Source: Nitratireductor sp. B36 (GTDB lineage: Bacteria; Pseudomonadota; Alphaproteobacteria; Rhizobiales; Rhizobiaceae). From it: a DNA stretch of 64,000 nt. Location: contig NZ_JACKZY010000003.1 in assembly GCF_020833685.1 (NCBI RefSeq), forward strand, positions 1 to 64,000, given 5' to 3'. Positions 1 through 8,462 of this stretch are shown one piece after another. The translations under genes were made by a program, and so were the position numbers. The notes beneath the pieces were generated by a model that made no database searches, was not told the DNA's origin, and worked only from the letters and a program-made list of their open reading frames with translations. Position 1 is the stretch's first letter. Every line of letters starts with the position of its first letter.

Positions 1-350
1 GATTTCTCCAACAAGGCCGAACCTCAGCGCCGCCAGCGGCGTGCCGCCCTCGTTGGTGAGGCGTATATAGGCCGGACCCAGTTCCACTGTCAACGACGAA
101 TTTGCAAGTTTTGTGAATTTCTTTGCTGACCCCGGAGCTCACGCCCCTCATATGGCGCCAAGGTATTGATTTATAAGCCTTATAGGCTTTCATTCACAGG
201 CCCGATTCCCCTCGAAAGCCTTTGTTTTCTGGGGTTTTCCAGAGCATGCCGGCAAAATTTCTTCAGTTCCCGTGAGGGTGGGCCCGCGCGGTCGCCCACG
301 GCTCCCCGATACCCGGCTGAAACACCTTTTGGCCACGCCCAAAACCGGCT
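1..350. other. window edge, no assignable gene
   Basis: I cannot assign a gene here. One forward frame is open from base 1 to a TGA near 127, and one reverse frame is open toward the edge through about base 110, encoding a stretch like ELGPAYIRLTNEGG. Either could be the end of a gene lying outside the window. Bases 130-350 show no convincing ORF, tRNA or terminator and are mostly the downstream region of the sigma factor gene. Confidence 0.3.
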
Positions 351-1583
351 TTATTCGAGCTCGGCCAGCCGCCTTTCCAGAAATCGACGCTCTGCCGACT
401 GGCGCGCAAGGGCCAGTGCGCGACGGTAGGCATTCTTCGCCTCGACGTCCCGTCCCAGACGGCACAGCATATCGGCGCGGGCTGCATGGGCCAGGTGATA
501 GGCATCGAGACCACCGTCAGCCATCGCAGCTTCAATGGCGGCAAGTCCTGTCTCCGGCCCATCGCGCATGCTGATCGCAGCGGCCCGGTTGAGTGCCACG
601 ACGGGAGATGGATCAACCAGTGCCAGTATATCGTAGAGCGAGACGACCTGGCGCCAATCGGTGGTTTCGGTACTGGCTGCCGCAGCATGTTCGCCGGCAA
701 TGGCCGCTTGCAAAAGATAGGGGCCGAGCCGCCCGGCCTCGAGCGCCCGGTCGATCAGCGCCCGCGCCTCGTCACTCATGGCACGATCCCAGCGCGAACG
801 GTCCTGCTCTTCCAGGAGAATGATGTCTCCCGCCGGATCGACCCGGCTTTCGCGTCGTGCTTCATGAAGAAGCATGAGAGCGAGAAGACCCTTCACCTCG
901 GGGTCGTCCATAAGCCCGGCCACCAGCCGGCCCAGCCTGATTGCTTCCGCTGAGAGGTCTGCGCGCGTCAGCTCCGTCCCGGATGTGGCCGCATAGCCTT
1001 CATTGAAGATGAGATAGATCACGCGCAGGACGCTCTCGATCCGCGCGGGCAGTTGGTCCGGTGGCGGGATCTCGAAGGGTATGGCCTCGTCACGGAGTTT
1101 CGCCTTGGCGCGGACGATCCGCTGCGCGATCGTCGGGGCGCGGGTGAGATACGCACGCGCAATCTCCTCGGTCGTCAGCCCACCGACCTCCCGCAATGTG
1201 AGCGCAACGCGGGCATCCGCTGGAAGATCCGGGTGGCAGCAGGTGAAGATCAGCCGCAATTCATCGTCGCGGATGTGCTCGGGAATGGCCGGCTCCGATG
1301 CGGGGTCGGCGAGCAGCGCCAGCTGCGGCAGGGCGTTTGCAAGCCGCGCCTGTCGCCGCCAGCGATCCACGGTCTTGAAACGGGCGGTGGAAACCAGCCA
1401 GGAATAAGGATTGGCTGGCACACCCTCGCCTGGCCATCTCTTCGCCGCGGCGGCAAAGGCCTCGTGGAGCGCCTCTTCCGCCGCGTCGAAGCTGCCGAGC
1501 AGGCGAATGAGCGTGGCAAGCACGCGCCGCTTCTCATTGCGGTAAGCCGCTTCGAGAGCGGCGCGTGCCTCCACCTCGGTCAC
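351..1583 (-). CDS. ECF-type RNA polymerase sigma factor, ECF42-like, with C-terminal helical-repeat extension
   Basis: This is an extracytoplasmic-function sigma factor that would direct RNA polymerase to a small set of promoters. Region 2 lies in about residues 10-90 and region 4 in about 115-165 (LTLREVGGLTTEEIARAYL). A long C-terminal extension follows, with the PSPVVALNRAAA signature and TPR-like helices typical of the ECF42/DUF6596 group. At 410 aa it is about twice the length of a minimal ECF factor, as expected for that group. No anti-sigma factor is adjacent. It starts at GTG, overlapping the stop of the DGPF gene by 4 bases, so the two are translationally coupled. In ECF42 systems the DGPF gene is usually the direct target. 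Confidence 0.9.
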   Translation of the reverse strand: MTEVEARAALEAAYRNEKRRVLATLIRLLGSFDAAEEALHEAFAAAAKRWPGEGVPANPYSWLVSTARFKTVDRWRRQARLANALPQLALLADPASEPAIPEHIRDDELRLIFTCCHPDLPADARVALTLREVGGLTTEEIARAYLTRAPTIAQRIVRAKAKLRDEAIPFEIPPPDQLPARIESVLRVIYLIFNEGYAATSGTELTRADLSAEAIRLGRLVAGLMDDPEVKGLLALMLLHEARRESRVDPAGDIILLEEQDRSRWDRAMSDEARALIDRALEAGRLGPYLLQAAIAGEHAAAASTETTDWRQVVSLYDILALVDPSPVVALNRAAAISMRDGPETGLAAIEAAMADGGLDAYHLAHAARADMLCRLGRDVEAKNAYRRALALARQSAERRFLERRLAELE

Positions 1584-1945
1584 AGCTGCGGCGGCGGGCT
1601 CGAGAAGTCCACGAGCGGGCGGACTTCGATGGAACCGATCTTCGCCAGCGGATGGCCGCTGATAGCGCGCACGGCGTCGTTGAGGTCCCGCGCCTCCACG
1701 AGCACGATGCCGCCAAGCATGTCCCGCGTTTCCATGAAGGGGCCGTCCACTGCAGACATCTTGCCGTCACGAATCTGAACGGTCATGGCCGTCTCGGGCA
1801 GTTCCAGCGCCTCGCCCATGACAAAATGGCCCGTTTCCTTCAGCTTCTCGTCATAGCCGGCGCATTGGCCCAGTGCTGCATTCGCTTCCGGGCTTCCGCC
1901 GAAAAGCACCTTCGGATCGTAATAGATAAGGCAGGCATAGCGCAT
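1580..1945 (-). CDS. YciI-like DGPF-domain protein
   Basis: This 121-aa protein carries the DGPFMETRDMLGG signature that names the DGPF branch of the YciI-related superfamily, a small ferredoxin-like fold of unknown biochemical role. Members are almost always paired with ECF42 sigma factors, and this one is the first gene of such a pair. ATG at 1945 is preceded by AAGGAGAGACACC, a good ribosome binding site. The family is certain. No reaction can be stated. Confidence 0.9.
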   Translation of the reverse strand: MRYACLIYYDPKVLFGGSPEANAALGQCAGYDEKLKETGHFVMGEALELPETAMTVQIRDGKMSAVDGPFMETRDMLGGIVLVEARDLNDAVRAISGHPLAKIGSIEVRPLVDFSSPPPQL

Positions 1946-1981
1946 GGTGTCTCTCCTTGATGAGCGCTTCGAACGCCCATG

Positions 1982-2008
1982 GTCGTTCTCGTACGACCGG
2001 ATTCGACA
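1982..2008 (-). promoter_or_regulatory. candidate ECF42 promoter of the DGPF-sigma pair
   Basis: Read on the minus strand there is TGTCGA (2008-2003), a 17-base spacer and then CGAC (1985-1982), about 37 bases before the DGPF start codon. As I recall it, ECF42 target promoters carry TGTCGA at -35 and a short CGA-type -10 element. The match suggests autoregulation, but the -10 part is weak evidence. Confidence 0.45.
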
Positions 2009-2047
2009 CCACCATGCGAAATTTTTTGCGCCCTGTCGAAACGAACC

Positions 2048-3322
2048 TCAATCCATCAGGCTTGGCAGTCCGGTTGCCAGAATGGGGAACGCGCAGACCA
2101 GGATGAGCACTGCAAATGGCGGGATGAGCCAGGGCAGGATCGCCTTGGCCAGCCGGTGGTAGGGCACATTGCCCACCTGCGCCACCACGAACAGCGCCAT
2201 GCCCATGGGCGGGGTGAGGATCGAGATCATCAGGTTCAGCACCACGATGATGCCGAAATGGATCGGGTCGATGCCATAGCCCATTGCCACCGGCACGAGG
2301 ATCGGCACCACGATCAGCAGGATCACCAGCGATTCGATGAAGCAGCCGAGCAGGAAGATCATCAGATTGACGGCGATCAAAAAGCTGAGCGGCCCATCGG
2401 TCAGCGTCAGAAAAAGCTGTGTGATCTGCTGCGGCGCCTGCTCGCGCGCGAGGATGAAGCCAAGGAGCCCCACGCCTGCGACGATCGTGGCGATGGAGGC
2501 GGAGGTGGTTGTTGTCTCATAAATCGCATCCCACAACCGCTTCAGGGTCAGTTCGCGGTAGAAGACAAGATCGATCAGGATGGCATAGAGCACGGTCACC
2601 GCCGCCGCTTCCGTGGGCGAGAACAGACCGCTGAAAATGCCGCCAACGATGACAAAAGGCGTGGCGAGCGCCGGGAACGACTTGACGAACAGCACGCCGA
2701 CATTGCCCACGCCCTGCCATGCGTCACGCGGATAGTTGCGCTGTCTGGCCAGCACATAGACCATGACCATGAGCGAGGCCGCGCACAGGACGCCGGGCAC
2801 GATGCCGCCCAGAAACAGCCGCCCGATGGAGGTGTTCGACACCACGCCATAGAGCACCATGGTGATGGACGGCGGCACCAGTGGGCCGATCATAGACGAG
2901 GCGGCAGTGACGGCGCCGGAGAAATCGTCGTCATAACCGGCCTCGCGCATGGATTCGATTTCCATCTTGCCGAGCCCACCCGCATCGGCAAGGGCCGAGC
3001 CGGACATGCCGGAGAAGAAGAGCGAGGCGAGCACGTTGACATGGCCGAGCCCACCCGTGATGTGCCCCACCAGCGCGCGTGCGAAGCCGAAGAGGTGGCG
3101 GGTGATGCCTGCCGAATTGAGGATCGCCGCCGCGAGGATGAAGAGCGGGACGGCGAGCAGCGGGAAGCTGTTCAGCCCATCCACCATGCGCTGCATGGCG
3201 AAGGAAATGCCCATGCCCGAATAATAGAAATAGCCCATCGAGACGAAGATCATGGCCACGCCGATGGGCACACCCACCAGCACCATGACGAGCCAGGCAG
3301 CACCGATCGTTGCAAGGATCAT
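2048..3322 (-). CDS. siaM: TRAP transporter large permease, sialic acid type (SiaM)
   Basis: This 424-aa DctM-family membrane protein is almost entirely hydrophobic, with about a dozen predicted spans. It is the ion-coupled channel subunit of a tripartite ATP-independent transporter. It carries family motifs such as GxGKMEIESM near residue 120 and PPSITMVLYGVVS near 150. The ATG overlaps the stop of the small-permease gene by 4 bases. The substrate is assigned from the binding protein two genes upstream, which closely resembles SiaP. In Haemophilus the two permeases are fused; here they are separate. Confidence 0.85.
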   Translation of the reverse strand: MILATIGAAWLVMVLVGVPIGVAMIFVSMGYFYYSGMGISFAMQRMVDGLNSFPLLAVPLFILAAAILNSAGITRHLFGFARALVGHITGGLGHVNVLASLFFSGMSGSALADAGGLGKMEIESMREAGYDDDFSGAVTAASSMIGPLVPPSITMVLYGVVSNTSIGRLFLGGIVPGVLCAASLMVMVYVLARQRNYPRDAWQGVGNVGVLFVKSFPALATPFVIVGGIFSGLFSPTEAAAVTVLYAILIDLVFYRELTLKRLWDAIYETTTTSASIATIVAGVGLLGFILAREQAPQQITQLFLTLTDGPLSFLIAVNLMIFLLGCFIESLVILLIVVPILVPVAMGYGIDPIHFGIIVVLNLMISILTPPMGMALFVVAQVGNVPYHRLAKAILPWLIPPFAVLILVCAFPILATGLPSLMD

Positions 3323-3798
3323 TGGTGGACCTCCCCGGCATCCCCGCCGCGCACCAGCATGGCAAGCCGCCGCGCAATCCGATGCAGAATGAGGACCGAG
3401 GCCACCAGCCCAGATGCATAGAGAACCGCATCGCTCATGGGCAGTGTCACCGCTTCATTGTTCCAGGTCCGCAGAACGGTCTTGTAGGAGATCCAGACGA
3501 GGTGGGCGACGATCGCCAGATAGACCACGTCAATCAGGATAAAGAGCAGGCGGCGCCAGGAGAGTGGCAGGGCGTCCGCGATAAAGCCCATGCGCAGCTG
3601 GCCGTTCTGGCGCTCCACCTCGGCGATGCCGATGAAGGCCATCCACACCCAGAGCCAGCGCGCCGCTTCCTCGGTCCAGACCGGCCCGGTGAAAAGCGGT
3701 GTGCGGCCAAAGATCTGGATCAGAAGCACGCCAAACAGAATGATGAAGAGAATGGAAGCGACACAGCCTTCGAGGCTGTATCTGCGCAGAAACGACAT
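3319..3798 (-). CDS. siaQ: TRAP transporter small permease, sialic acid type (SiaQ)
   Basis: This 159-aa DctQ-family subunit has four predicted membrane spans and the usual WLWVWMAFIGIAEVER stretch after the second. It would form the membrane complex with the large permease that receives sialic acid from SiaP. It sits between siaP and siaM in the same orientation, with a 4-base overlap into siaM, so all three are cotranscribed. Confidence 0.85.
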   Translation of the reverse strand: MSFLRRYSLEGCVASILFIILFGVLLIQIFGRTPLFTGPVWTEEAARWLWVWMAFIGIAEVERQNGQLRMGFIADALPLSWRRLLFILIDVVYLAIVAHLVWISYKTVLRTWNNEAVTLPMSDAVLYASGLVASVLILHRIARRLAMLVRGGDAGEVHQ

Positions 3799-3854
3799 GC
3801 GATGACCCCAGCTATCGAGGGAAGGGTGGCGGGGCCGGCGCCCCGCCCCATGTT

Positions 3855-4817
3855 TCAGTCGCCGATCACTTCGGCAATCGACCCTTCGCCGAACTCGGCT
3901 TCGAGTTCGTCATAATAGGGCTTCATGGCGGCGCGGAAGGGCTCGAGATCCGGCTCGGTAATGGTCAGGCCGCGCTCCTTGAAGGTTTCCAGCAAGTCCT
4001 TTTCGGCCTTGAAGGTCAGTTCGTCGGAGACGTCGCCACCGGCCTCGACAGCCGTCTGCACCCATTCCTTCTCCTGATCGGACAGGCCATCCCAGACCGA
4101 TTTGGAGATCTGCACCGCCGAGGACGCCACAAAGTGATTGGTGAGCGCAATGTGGCTCTGCACCTCGTAGAACTTCATCGCCTCGATGGTCGGAAGCGGG
4201 TTTTCTTCGGCATCCACCTGGTTGGTCTGAAGTGCGAGATAGACCTCCTGGAACGCCACCGGCGCCGGCGTCGCGCCCACATTCTCGGCATAGGCGATGA
4301 GGAACGGCACGTTCGGCGTGCGCATGCGCAGGCCCTTCATGTCGTCCATGGATTCGATCGCCTTGTTCGAGGTGGTCTGGCGTGTGCCGTAGTACCAGGT
4401 GTCGAGCAGCTCTATGCCCTGAGCTTCAAACTTCTCGTCCATCTTCTGGCCCCAGGGCCCGGCGACGATCTTTTGCAGATGATCGAAATCGCGCACAACA
4501 TAGGGCGCGCCGATCAGCTTCAGCTCGGGGATGACATAGCTCATGTCCGGATAGCCGGTCATGACCATGTCGAGCTCGCCGGCCTGCACCTGCGCCACCA
4601 TGGCCTTGAAGTCGCCCAGCTGCGAGGACGGGAAGATTTTCACCGTCATTTCGCCGCCCGAAATCTCGGCAAGTTTTTCCTGAAACGCCTGCGCGCCGCG
4701 GTAGACATTCGACACCTCGTTGTCCTGCATGCCGAAGGTCAGTTCCTTCGCCTGCAGTGCAGCGGAGCTGAGGGCGAGCGCTGCCGCGCCGAGCATCAGT
4801 TTCGAAATCAGTTTCAT
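3855..4817 (-). CDS. siaP: TRAP transporter sialic acid-binding protein (SiaP)
   Basis: This is a periplasmic solute receptor of 320 aa with a signal peptide of about 23 residues ending near LQA. From memory the match to Haemophilus SiaP is strong through the ligand site: GTRQTTSN, DMKGLRMRTPN, AFQEVYLALQTN and QKFYEVQ-like MKFYEVQ. The two arginines in GTR and RMRTPN correspond to those contacting the sialate carboxylate in SiaP. The cleft motif VDAEENPL also matches. Together with nanA across the divergent promoter, this makes N-acetylneuraminate the likely ligand. Confidence 0.85.
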   Translation of the reverse strand: MKLISKLMLGAAALALSSAALQAKELTFGMQDNEVSNVYRGAQAFQEKLAEISGGEMTVKIFPSSQLGDFKAMVAQVQAGELDMVMTGYPDMSYVIPELKLIGAPYVVRDFDHLQKIVAGPWGQKMDEKFEAQGIELLDTWYYGTRQTTSNKAIESMDDMKGLRMRTPNVPFLIAYAENVGATPAPVAFQEVYLALQTNQVDAEENPLPTIEAMKFYEVQSHIALTNHFVASSAVQISKSVWDGLSDQEKEWVQTAVEAGGDVSDELTFKAEKDLLETFKERGLTITEPDLEPFRAAMKPYYDELEAEFGEGSIAEVIGD

Positions 4818-4862
4818 GCAATCCTCCCTTGGAATGTTGAACAGGCTTCCCGGCCTGCCAAG

Positions 4863-5594
4863 TCAGTCAGTTTTGTCTTCTTCTTTCTGGAAGTAGTCGG
4901 AGACCTTCCGCGGGCTTTTCAGCCGCGCGCGATAGGAGCGCGCCAGATGTCGGTCCATGACATCCGTCGCGGTGATCATGTCGCCATCGATGATGGCCTG
5001 ATAGATCGCCCGATGCTCCTCATAGGCGACCGTGTCGTGCTTGGCCGGGTCATCCGTCGGCGGTCGTTGCGCAAGCATGGCGCTGACGAACATGTCGTGC
5101 AGGCTGAGAATCACCGGATTACCCACCACCGAGACCAGCACACGGTGAAAAGCGCTGTCCGTTCGGGCAAAATCGCTCGTGCCTATAGCCTCGAAATTCT
5201 CCTCCAGCGCTGCCCGTAACTTGGCGATCTGCACATTGTCGGCGCGTTTGGTGGCTTCGCGGGCTGCACCGGCCTCGATGAACTGGCGCATCTGCTCCAG
5301 ATGTGCGCCGCTTTCCGCATCGCCAAAAATGTCGCGGATGTGATCGCCGGCCAGTTGCAGCACGGTTTGCAGGGAAGGGCGCGCCACACGTGGACGACGG
5401 CCCGCACCTGCCTCCGCATAACCGCGCGCCTGCATCTGCTGCAGCGCTGCACGCACCGTGGGGCGAGAAGCGGAGAAGCGCTCACAGAGCTCCCGTTCGG
5501 TCGGCAAAAACGTCCCGGTTTCCAGAAGGCCCTCGCGCGCTTCCTCGATCAACGCTTCGGCGATCTCGTCGGAGACGCGCCGCGTTTCGACCAT
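4863..5594 (-). CDS. GntR/FadR-family regulator of the sialic acid genes
   Basis: This 243-aa protein has an N-terminal winged helix (RPTVRAALQQMQARGY is the recognition helix region) and a C-terminal all-helical FCD ligand domain. E. coli NanR, which senses sialic acid, belongs to the same subfamily. I chose ATG at 5594 because the upstream in-frame extension is low-complexity and runs across the intergenic operator. The gene leads the operon into siaP-siaQ-siaM and diverges from nanA. It is expected to bind the 15-bp palindrome at 5686-5700 and to be relieved by sialic acid or a breakdown product. Confidence 0.8.
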   Translation of the reverse strand: MVETRRVSDEIAEALIEEAREGLLETGTFLPTERELCERFSASRPTVRAALQQMQARGYAEAGAGRRPRVARPSLQTVLQLAGDHIRDIFGDAESGAHLEQMRQFIEAGAAREATKRADNVQIAKLRAALEENFEAIGTSDFARTDSAFHRVLVSVVGNPVILSLHDMFVSAMLAQRPPTDDPAKHDTVAYEEHRAIYQAIIDGDMITATDVMDRHLARSYRARLKSPRKVSDYFQKEEDKTD

Positions 5595-5685
5595 GTCTTC
5601 CGGTTGGGCAGCGGACACGTTTCTCAACTCCCATATAGCCCTGCCTCCCTCACTGAACGGCAGACCTGCTTGTCCAAACTCATTT

Positions 5686-5700
5686 TTTGGTATTACCAAA
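5686..5700. promoter_or_regulatory. perfect GntR/FadR-type operator palindrome
   Basis: TTTGGTATTACCAAA is an exact inverted repeat of 7 bases around one central base. It fits the TnGTnnnACnA pattern of FadR-subfamily operators. It lies about 92 bases upstream of the GntR start and 113 upstream of nanA, in the only divergent promoter region of the cluster. Confidence 0.7.
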
Positions 5701-5812
5701 CATAATTCTTGTCAAACAAAAATCCCCTTCTATGCTGATGCAGCCTGCCAAAGGGACGATTCCACGGCAGACAGGACAAGAACGCCGCTTCCAGAATGCA
5801 AGGAACAGCCGC

Positions 5813-6709
5813 ATGACCAATTCGTTGGCGGGCATGTATGCCGCCCTCCTCACCGGCCTCAGCGATACGGGCGATTTCGATCCCGGACGCCAGAAGGCGA
5901 TCGATGCCTATGTGCTTGGGCAGGGGCTCGACGGGCTATATGTGGGCGGCAGCAGCGGCGAATCGGGTCTTCTGGGCGTTGATGAACTTCTGGCGCAGCA
6001 GGCGATCGTCGCCGAAGATGCGCAAGGCTCCGCCGCAACGCTGATTGCTCATGTGGGCGTTCCCAATCTTCGCGATTCGATCCGGCTCGCACAGAATGCG
6101 CAGAAGCTTGGGTATCACGGTCTTTCGGCCCTGCCGCCGCATTCCTACCCTTTTTCGGATCGTGAGATCTTCGCCTATTACGAAGCGCTGTCAGCCGCCA
6201 CCGACCTGCCTCTCATTGTGTATGAAGTACCGGTTCGCACGGAACGCCCCTTCAGTCTTGACCTGCTCGGCCGCATTCTCACCCTCCCCGGCGTCGGTGG
6301 CATCAAGTTCACCTCGATGGACCTCTTCAAGTTCGCCACACTGCGGCGGCGGTTTCCCGAGAAGACGTTTTTCTTCGGTTTCGACGAAGTCTATCTCTCA
6401 GGCGCGGTGATGGGCGCGCATGGTGGCATAGGAACCACCTACAATCTGCTTGGCAGGCTCTATGCCGCGCTTAACGAGGCGGTGAAGAAAGGTTCGCTGG
6501 AGCGCGCCCAGGAACTGCAGACGATCTCGCAGCGCTTCGTGGAAACCCTGATGGAAACCGGCGTGCTGCCGGGGATGAAGGCCGCACTCCGCCTGCGCGG
6601 GGTCGACTGTGGCCCAACGCGCCTGCCGCTGGCCCCGCTGGCTGACGATTGCGAAGCGCGCATGAGTGCCATTCTGGCCGATCCGGAAATCGCCGCTTGG
6701 GTGGGCTGA
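5813..6709 (+). CDS. nanA: N-acetylneuraminate lyase
   Basis: This class I aldolase of the DHDPS/NAL family, 298 aa, would split sialic acid into N-acetylmannosamine and pyruvate. With the start at 5813 the catalytic residues fall at the same numbers as in E. coli NanA: Lys165 (GIKFTS) for the Schiff base, Tyr137 (VYEVP), Ser47-Ser48 in GGSSGE, Asp191-Glu192 (GFDEVY) and Thr208 in GGIGTTYN. The GFDE and GIGTTYN motifs favour sialate over dihydrodipicolinate synthesis. No nanE or nanK is nearby, so the rest of the pathway must lie elsewhere. The upstream in-frame extension is rejected as noncoding. Confidence 0.87.
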   Translation: MTNSLAGMYAALLTGLSDTGDFDPGRQKAIDAYVLGQGLDGLYVGGSSGESGLLGVDELLAQQAIVAEDAQGSAATLIAHVGVPNLRDSIRLAQNAQKLGYHGLSALPPHSYPFSDREIFAYYEALSAATDLPLIVYEVPVRTERPFSLDLLGRILTLPGVGGIKFTSMDLFKFATLRRRFPEKTFFFGFDEVYLSGAVMGAHGGIGTTYNLLGRLYAALNEAVKKGSLERAQELQTISQRFVETLMETGVLPGMKAALRLRGVDCGPTRLPLAPLADDCEARMSAILADPEIAAWVG

Positions 6710-6789
6710 TTTTCGCTCTCTCCGCGCCTTGCCGTTTCCAGCCCGACGGTTAGAACAATCGGCACTGTTTTCGGAGAGGCGGGAGTATC

Positions 6790-7227
6790 ATGATCGTGAC
6801 AATCGAAATCACCGATACACCGGATGAGGCGGCGCTCGAACGGGTGGAAACCGAACTCGCCGCATTCAACGACGCCGATGTCGGCCCTTCGGAAAAGGCC
6901 ACACTTGCCATCCTCGTGCGCGATGAACGCGGTGCGGTGGTCGCCGGCATTTCCGGCTACACCGCATGGGGCTGGCTCTACGTTCAGAAACTGTGGGTGG
7001 ATGAAAGCCTGCGTGGGCAGGGCATGGCCGGGCGCATGCTGACTGCGGCGGAAGAAGAGGCAGAGCGACGCGGCTGCCATGGTGCCTACATCGACACATT
7101 CAATCCTGGCGCGGAAAAGGCCTATACGCGCCAGGGCTATAAAGAGTTCGGCCGGATGGATGACTTTCCGAAAGGTCGAAGCCGCATCTTCCTCCAGAAG
7201 CGGCTTGGCCCAGCGGCCAGCGATTAG
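6790..7227 (+). CDS. GNAT-family N-acetyltransferase
   Basis: This 145-aa single-domain acetyltransferase has the acetyl-CoA binding motif A signature (VDESLRGQGMAGRML, with RGQGMA as the pyrophosphate loop) near residues 75-90 and motif B around YIDTFNPGAEKAYTRQGY. It follows nanA by 80 bases on the same strand and may be read through from it. GNAT proteins are too varied for the substrate to be named. ATG at 6790 is preceded by GGCGGGAG. Confidence 0.85.
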   Translation: MIVTIEITDTPDEAALERVETELAAFNDADVGPSEKATLAILVRDERGAVVAGISGYTAWGWLYVQKLWVDESLRGQGMAGRMLTAAEEEAERRGCHGAYIDTFNPGAEKAYTRQGYKEFGRMDDFPKGRSRIFLQKRLGPAASD

Positions 7228-7276
7228 AGCATCGGACCGAAAAGTGGAATCCGGTTTTCGGATCGTTCCGATGCTC
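7227..7276. repeat. rhizobial-type palindromic repeat
   Basis: GAGCATCGGA at 7227-7236 is exactly inverted at 7267-7276, with an inner CCGAAAA / TTTTCGG pair, giving a cruciform-like unit of 50 bases. I recognise the motif from many intergenic regions of Rhizobiales genomes. It begins within the last base of the acetyltransferase stop and lies between convergent genes. Confidence 0.75.
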
Positions 7277-7284
7277 CTTCAATA

Positions 7285-7331
7285 GTTTAGATCGTCCTTT
7301 GTGCGTCCGGATGGACGCACGGCGATCTAAC
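7285..7331. terminator. hairpin between convergent genes
   Basis: An inner stem GTGCGTCC / GGACGCAC (7301-7308 and 7313-7320) is flanked by TTAGATCG / CGATCTAA. The whole structure reaches into the anmK stop codon. There is no long T run, so it may be a bidirectional transcription barrier or part of the adjacent repeat rather than a classical terminator. Confidence 0.45.
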
Positions 7332-8454
7332 GGGCGATCTTTCCGCCGCGCAGCGGCTCGGGCGCGCCCGTCGTCGTCGGGAAGCTGATCGGCATATCGC
7401 GCAGCACGCGCGCCGCCAGAAAGGCAAAGCACTCGGCCTCGATGGCGTCGCCACGCCAGCCCACCGTTTCGGCGGGGGCTGCTTCCACCCCGGCGCGTTC
7501 CCCCAGCATCTTCATGATGGTCGGGTTGTGCCGGCCACCGCCGCACACAAGAAGCCGCTTGGGCCGAACCGGCAGAAGATCGAGCGCCTTGCCGACAGCG
7601 GATGCGGTGAAGGCCGTCAGCGTCGCCGCACCCGTCTTGGCGTCAAGCCCATCCGCCATGGACGCGCCGAAGTCGAAACGGTCGAGCGATTTCGGATAGG
7701 GCGCGGTAAGATAGGGATGCTTCAAAAGCTCCGCCAGCCGCGCCTCGTCCACCGTGCCGGAAGCGGCAAGCGCGCCGTTACGGTCCATCTCGCCAAGCCC
7801 GTGTGCCTTGACGAAATCGTTGATCGGCGCGTTTGCCGGGCCGGTGTCGAACGCGATCACCCGGTCCGCACCATCCCACCAGGTCACATTGGCCACGCCA
7901 CCCAGATTGAGCACCGCTGTCTCGCCGCTCGTATCCACATCCCTGAGAAGCGCCGCATGATAGGCTGCCGAAAGCGGCGCGCCCTGCCCGCCGGCGCGCA
8001 TGTCCGCCGAGCGGAAATCATAGACCACCGGACAGCCCAGAATGGAATGCATGAGCGCGCCGTCGCCAAGCTGCCGCGTCTCGCCGAGCCGCCCTTGCTG
8101 CGGCGCACGGTGCAGAACCGTCTGCCCATGAAAGCCGACCGCGCCGATGTCGGCCATGGTCAGTCCATGGCTTTCCACCAGCGCACGCACAGCCTCTGAC
8201 TGCGCGCGCGTCAAAACCTCTTCCGCCTCGGCGAAGGTCGCCGGTTCATCGCCCTTGAAATTCCAGGCCCGCGCCTGCTGCAGCGTTTCTTCCAGAAGGT
8301 CGCGCGTCGATTGCGGATAGGGCGCCAACGTGTAGGCGCCGAACGCTTCGATGCGCTCGCCATCCGTTTTCAGAAGCGCCACGTCGATGTTTCCGTCGAG
8401 TACGGTGCCGGTCATCAGGCCGACGGCCCAGATCGGTTCGAATCCCTCAGCCAT
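7327..8454 (-). CDS. anmK: 1,6-anhydro-N-acetylmuramic acid kinase
   Basis: AnmK opens the 1,6-anhydro bond of anhydro-MurNAc and phosphorylates it to MurNAc-6-P with ATP, a cytosolic step in cell-wall recycling. The protein is 375 aa (E. coli 369). Family motifs are [13 protein letters not shown] at about residues 12-24, [10 protein letters not shown] near 100 and [12 protein letters not shown] near 175. ATG at 8454 is chosen; the longer frame upstream is the tail of the neighbouring gene. It is the last gene of the operon that begins with murQ, whose product acts on the MurNAc-6-P formed here. Confidence 0.92.
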   Translation of the reverse strand: MAEGFEPIWAVGLMTGTVLDGNIDVALLKTDGERIEAFGAYTLAPYPQSTRDLLEETLQQARAWNFKGDEPATFAEAEEVLTRAQSEAVRALVESHGLTMADIGAVGFHGQTVLHRAPQQGRLGETRQLGDGALMHSILGCPVVYDFRSADMRAGGQGAPLSAAYHAALLRDVDTSGETAVLNLGGVANVTWWDGADRVIAFDTGPANAPINDFVKAHGLGEMDRNGALAASGTVDEARLAELLKHPYLTAPYPKSLDRFDFGASMADGLDAKTGAATLTAFTASAVGKALDLLPVRPKRLLVCGGGRHNPTIMKMLGERAGVEAAPAETVGWRGDAIEAECFAFLAARVLRDMPISFPTTTGAPEPLRGGKIAR

Positions 8455-8462
8455 GTGCGCTC

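Noticed and set aside
1979-3421. 480-codon forward open frame rich in His, Asp and Arg
   Set aside because: It is the antisense shadow of the TRAP large permease, whose hydrophobic codons read as His/Asp/Arg on the other strand.
8430-8460. GGTTCGAATCC, which looks like a tRNA T-loop
   Set aside because: It is the anmK start region encoding EGFEPI, and no acceptor or anticodon stem can be folded around it.
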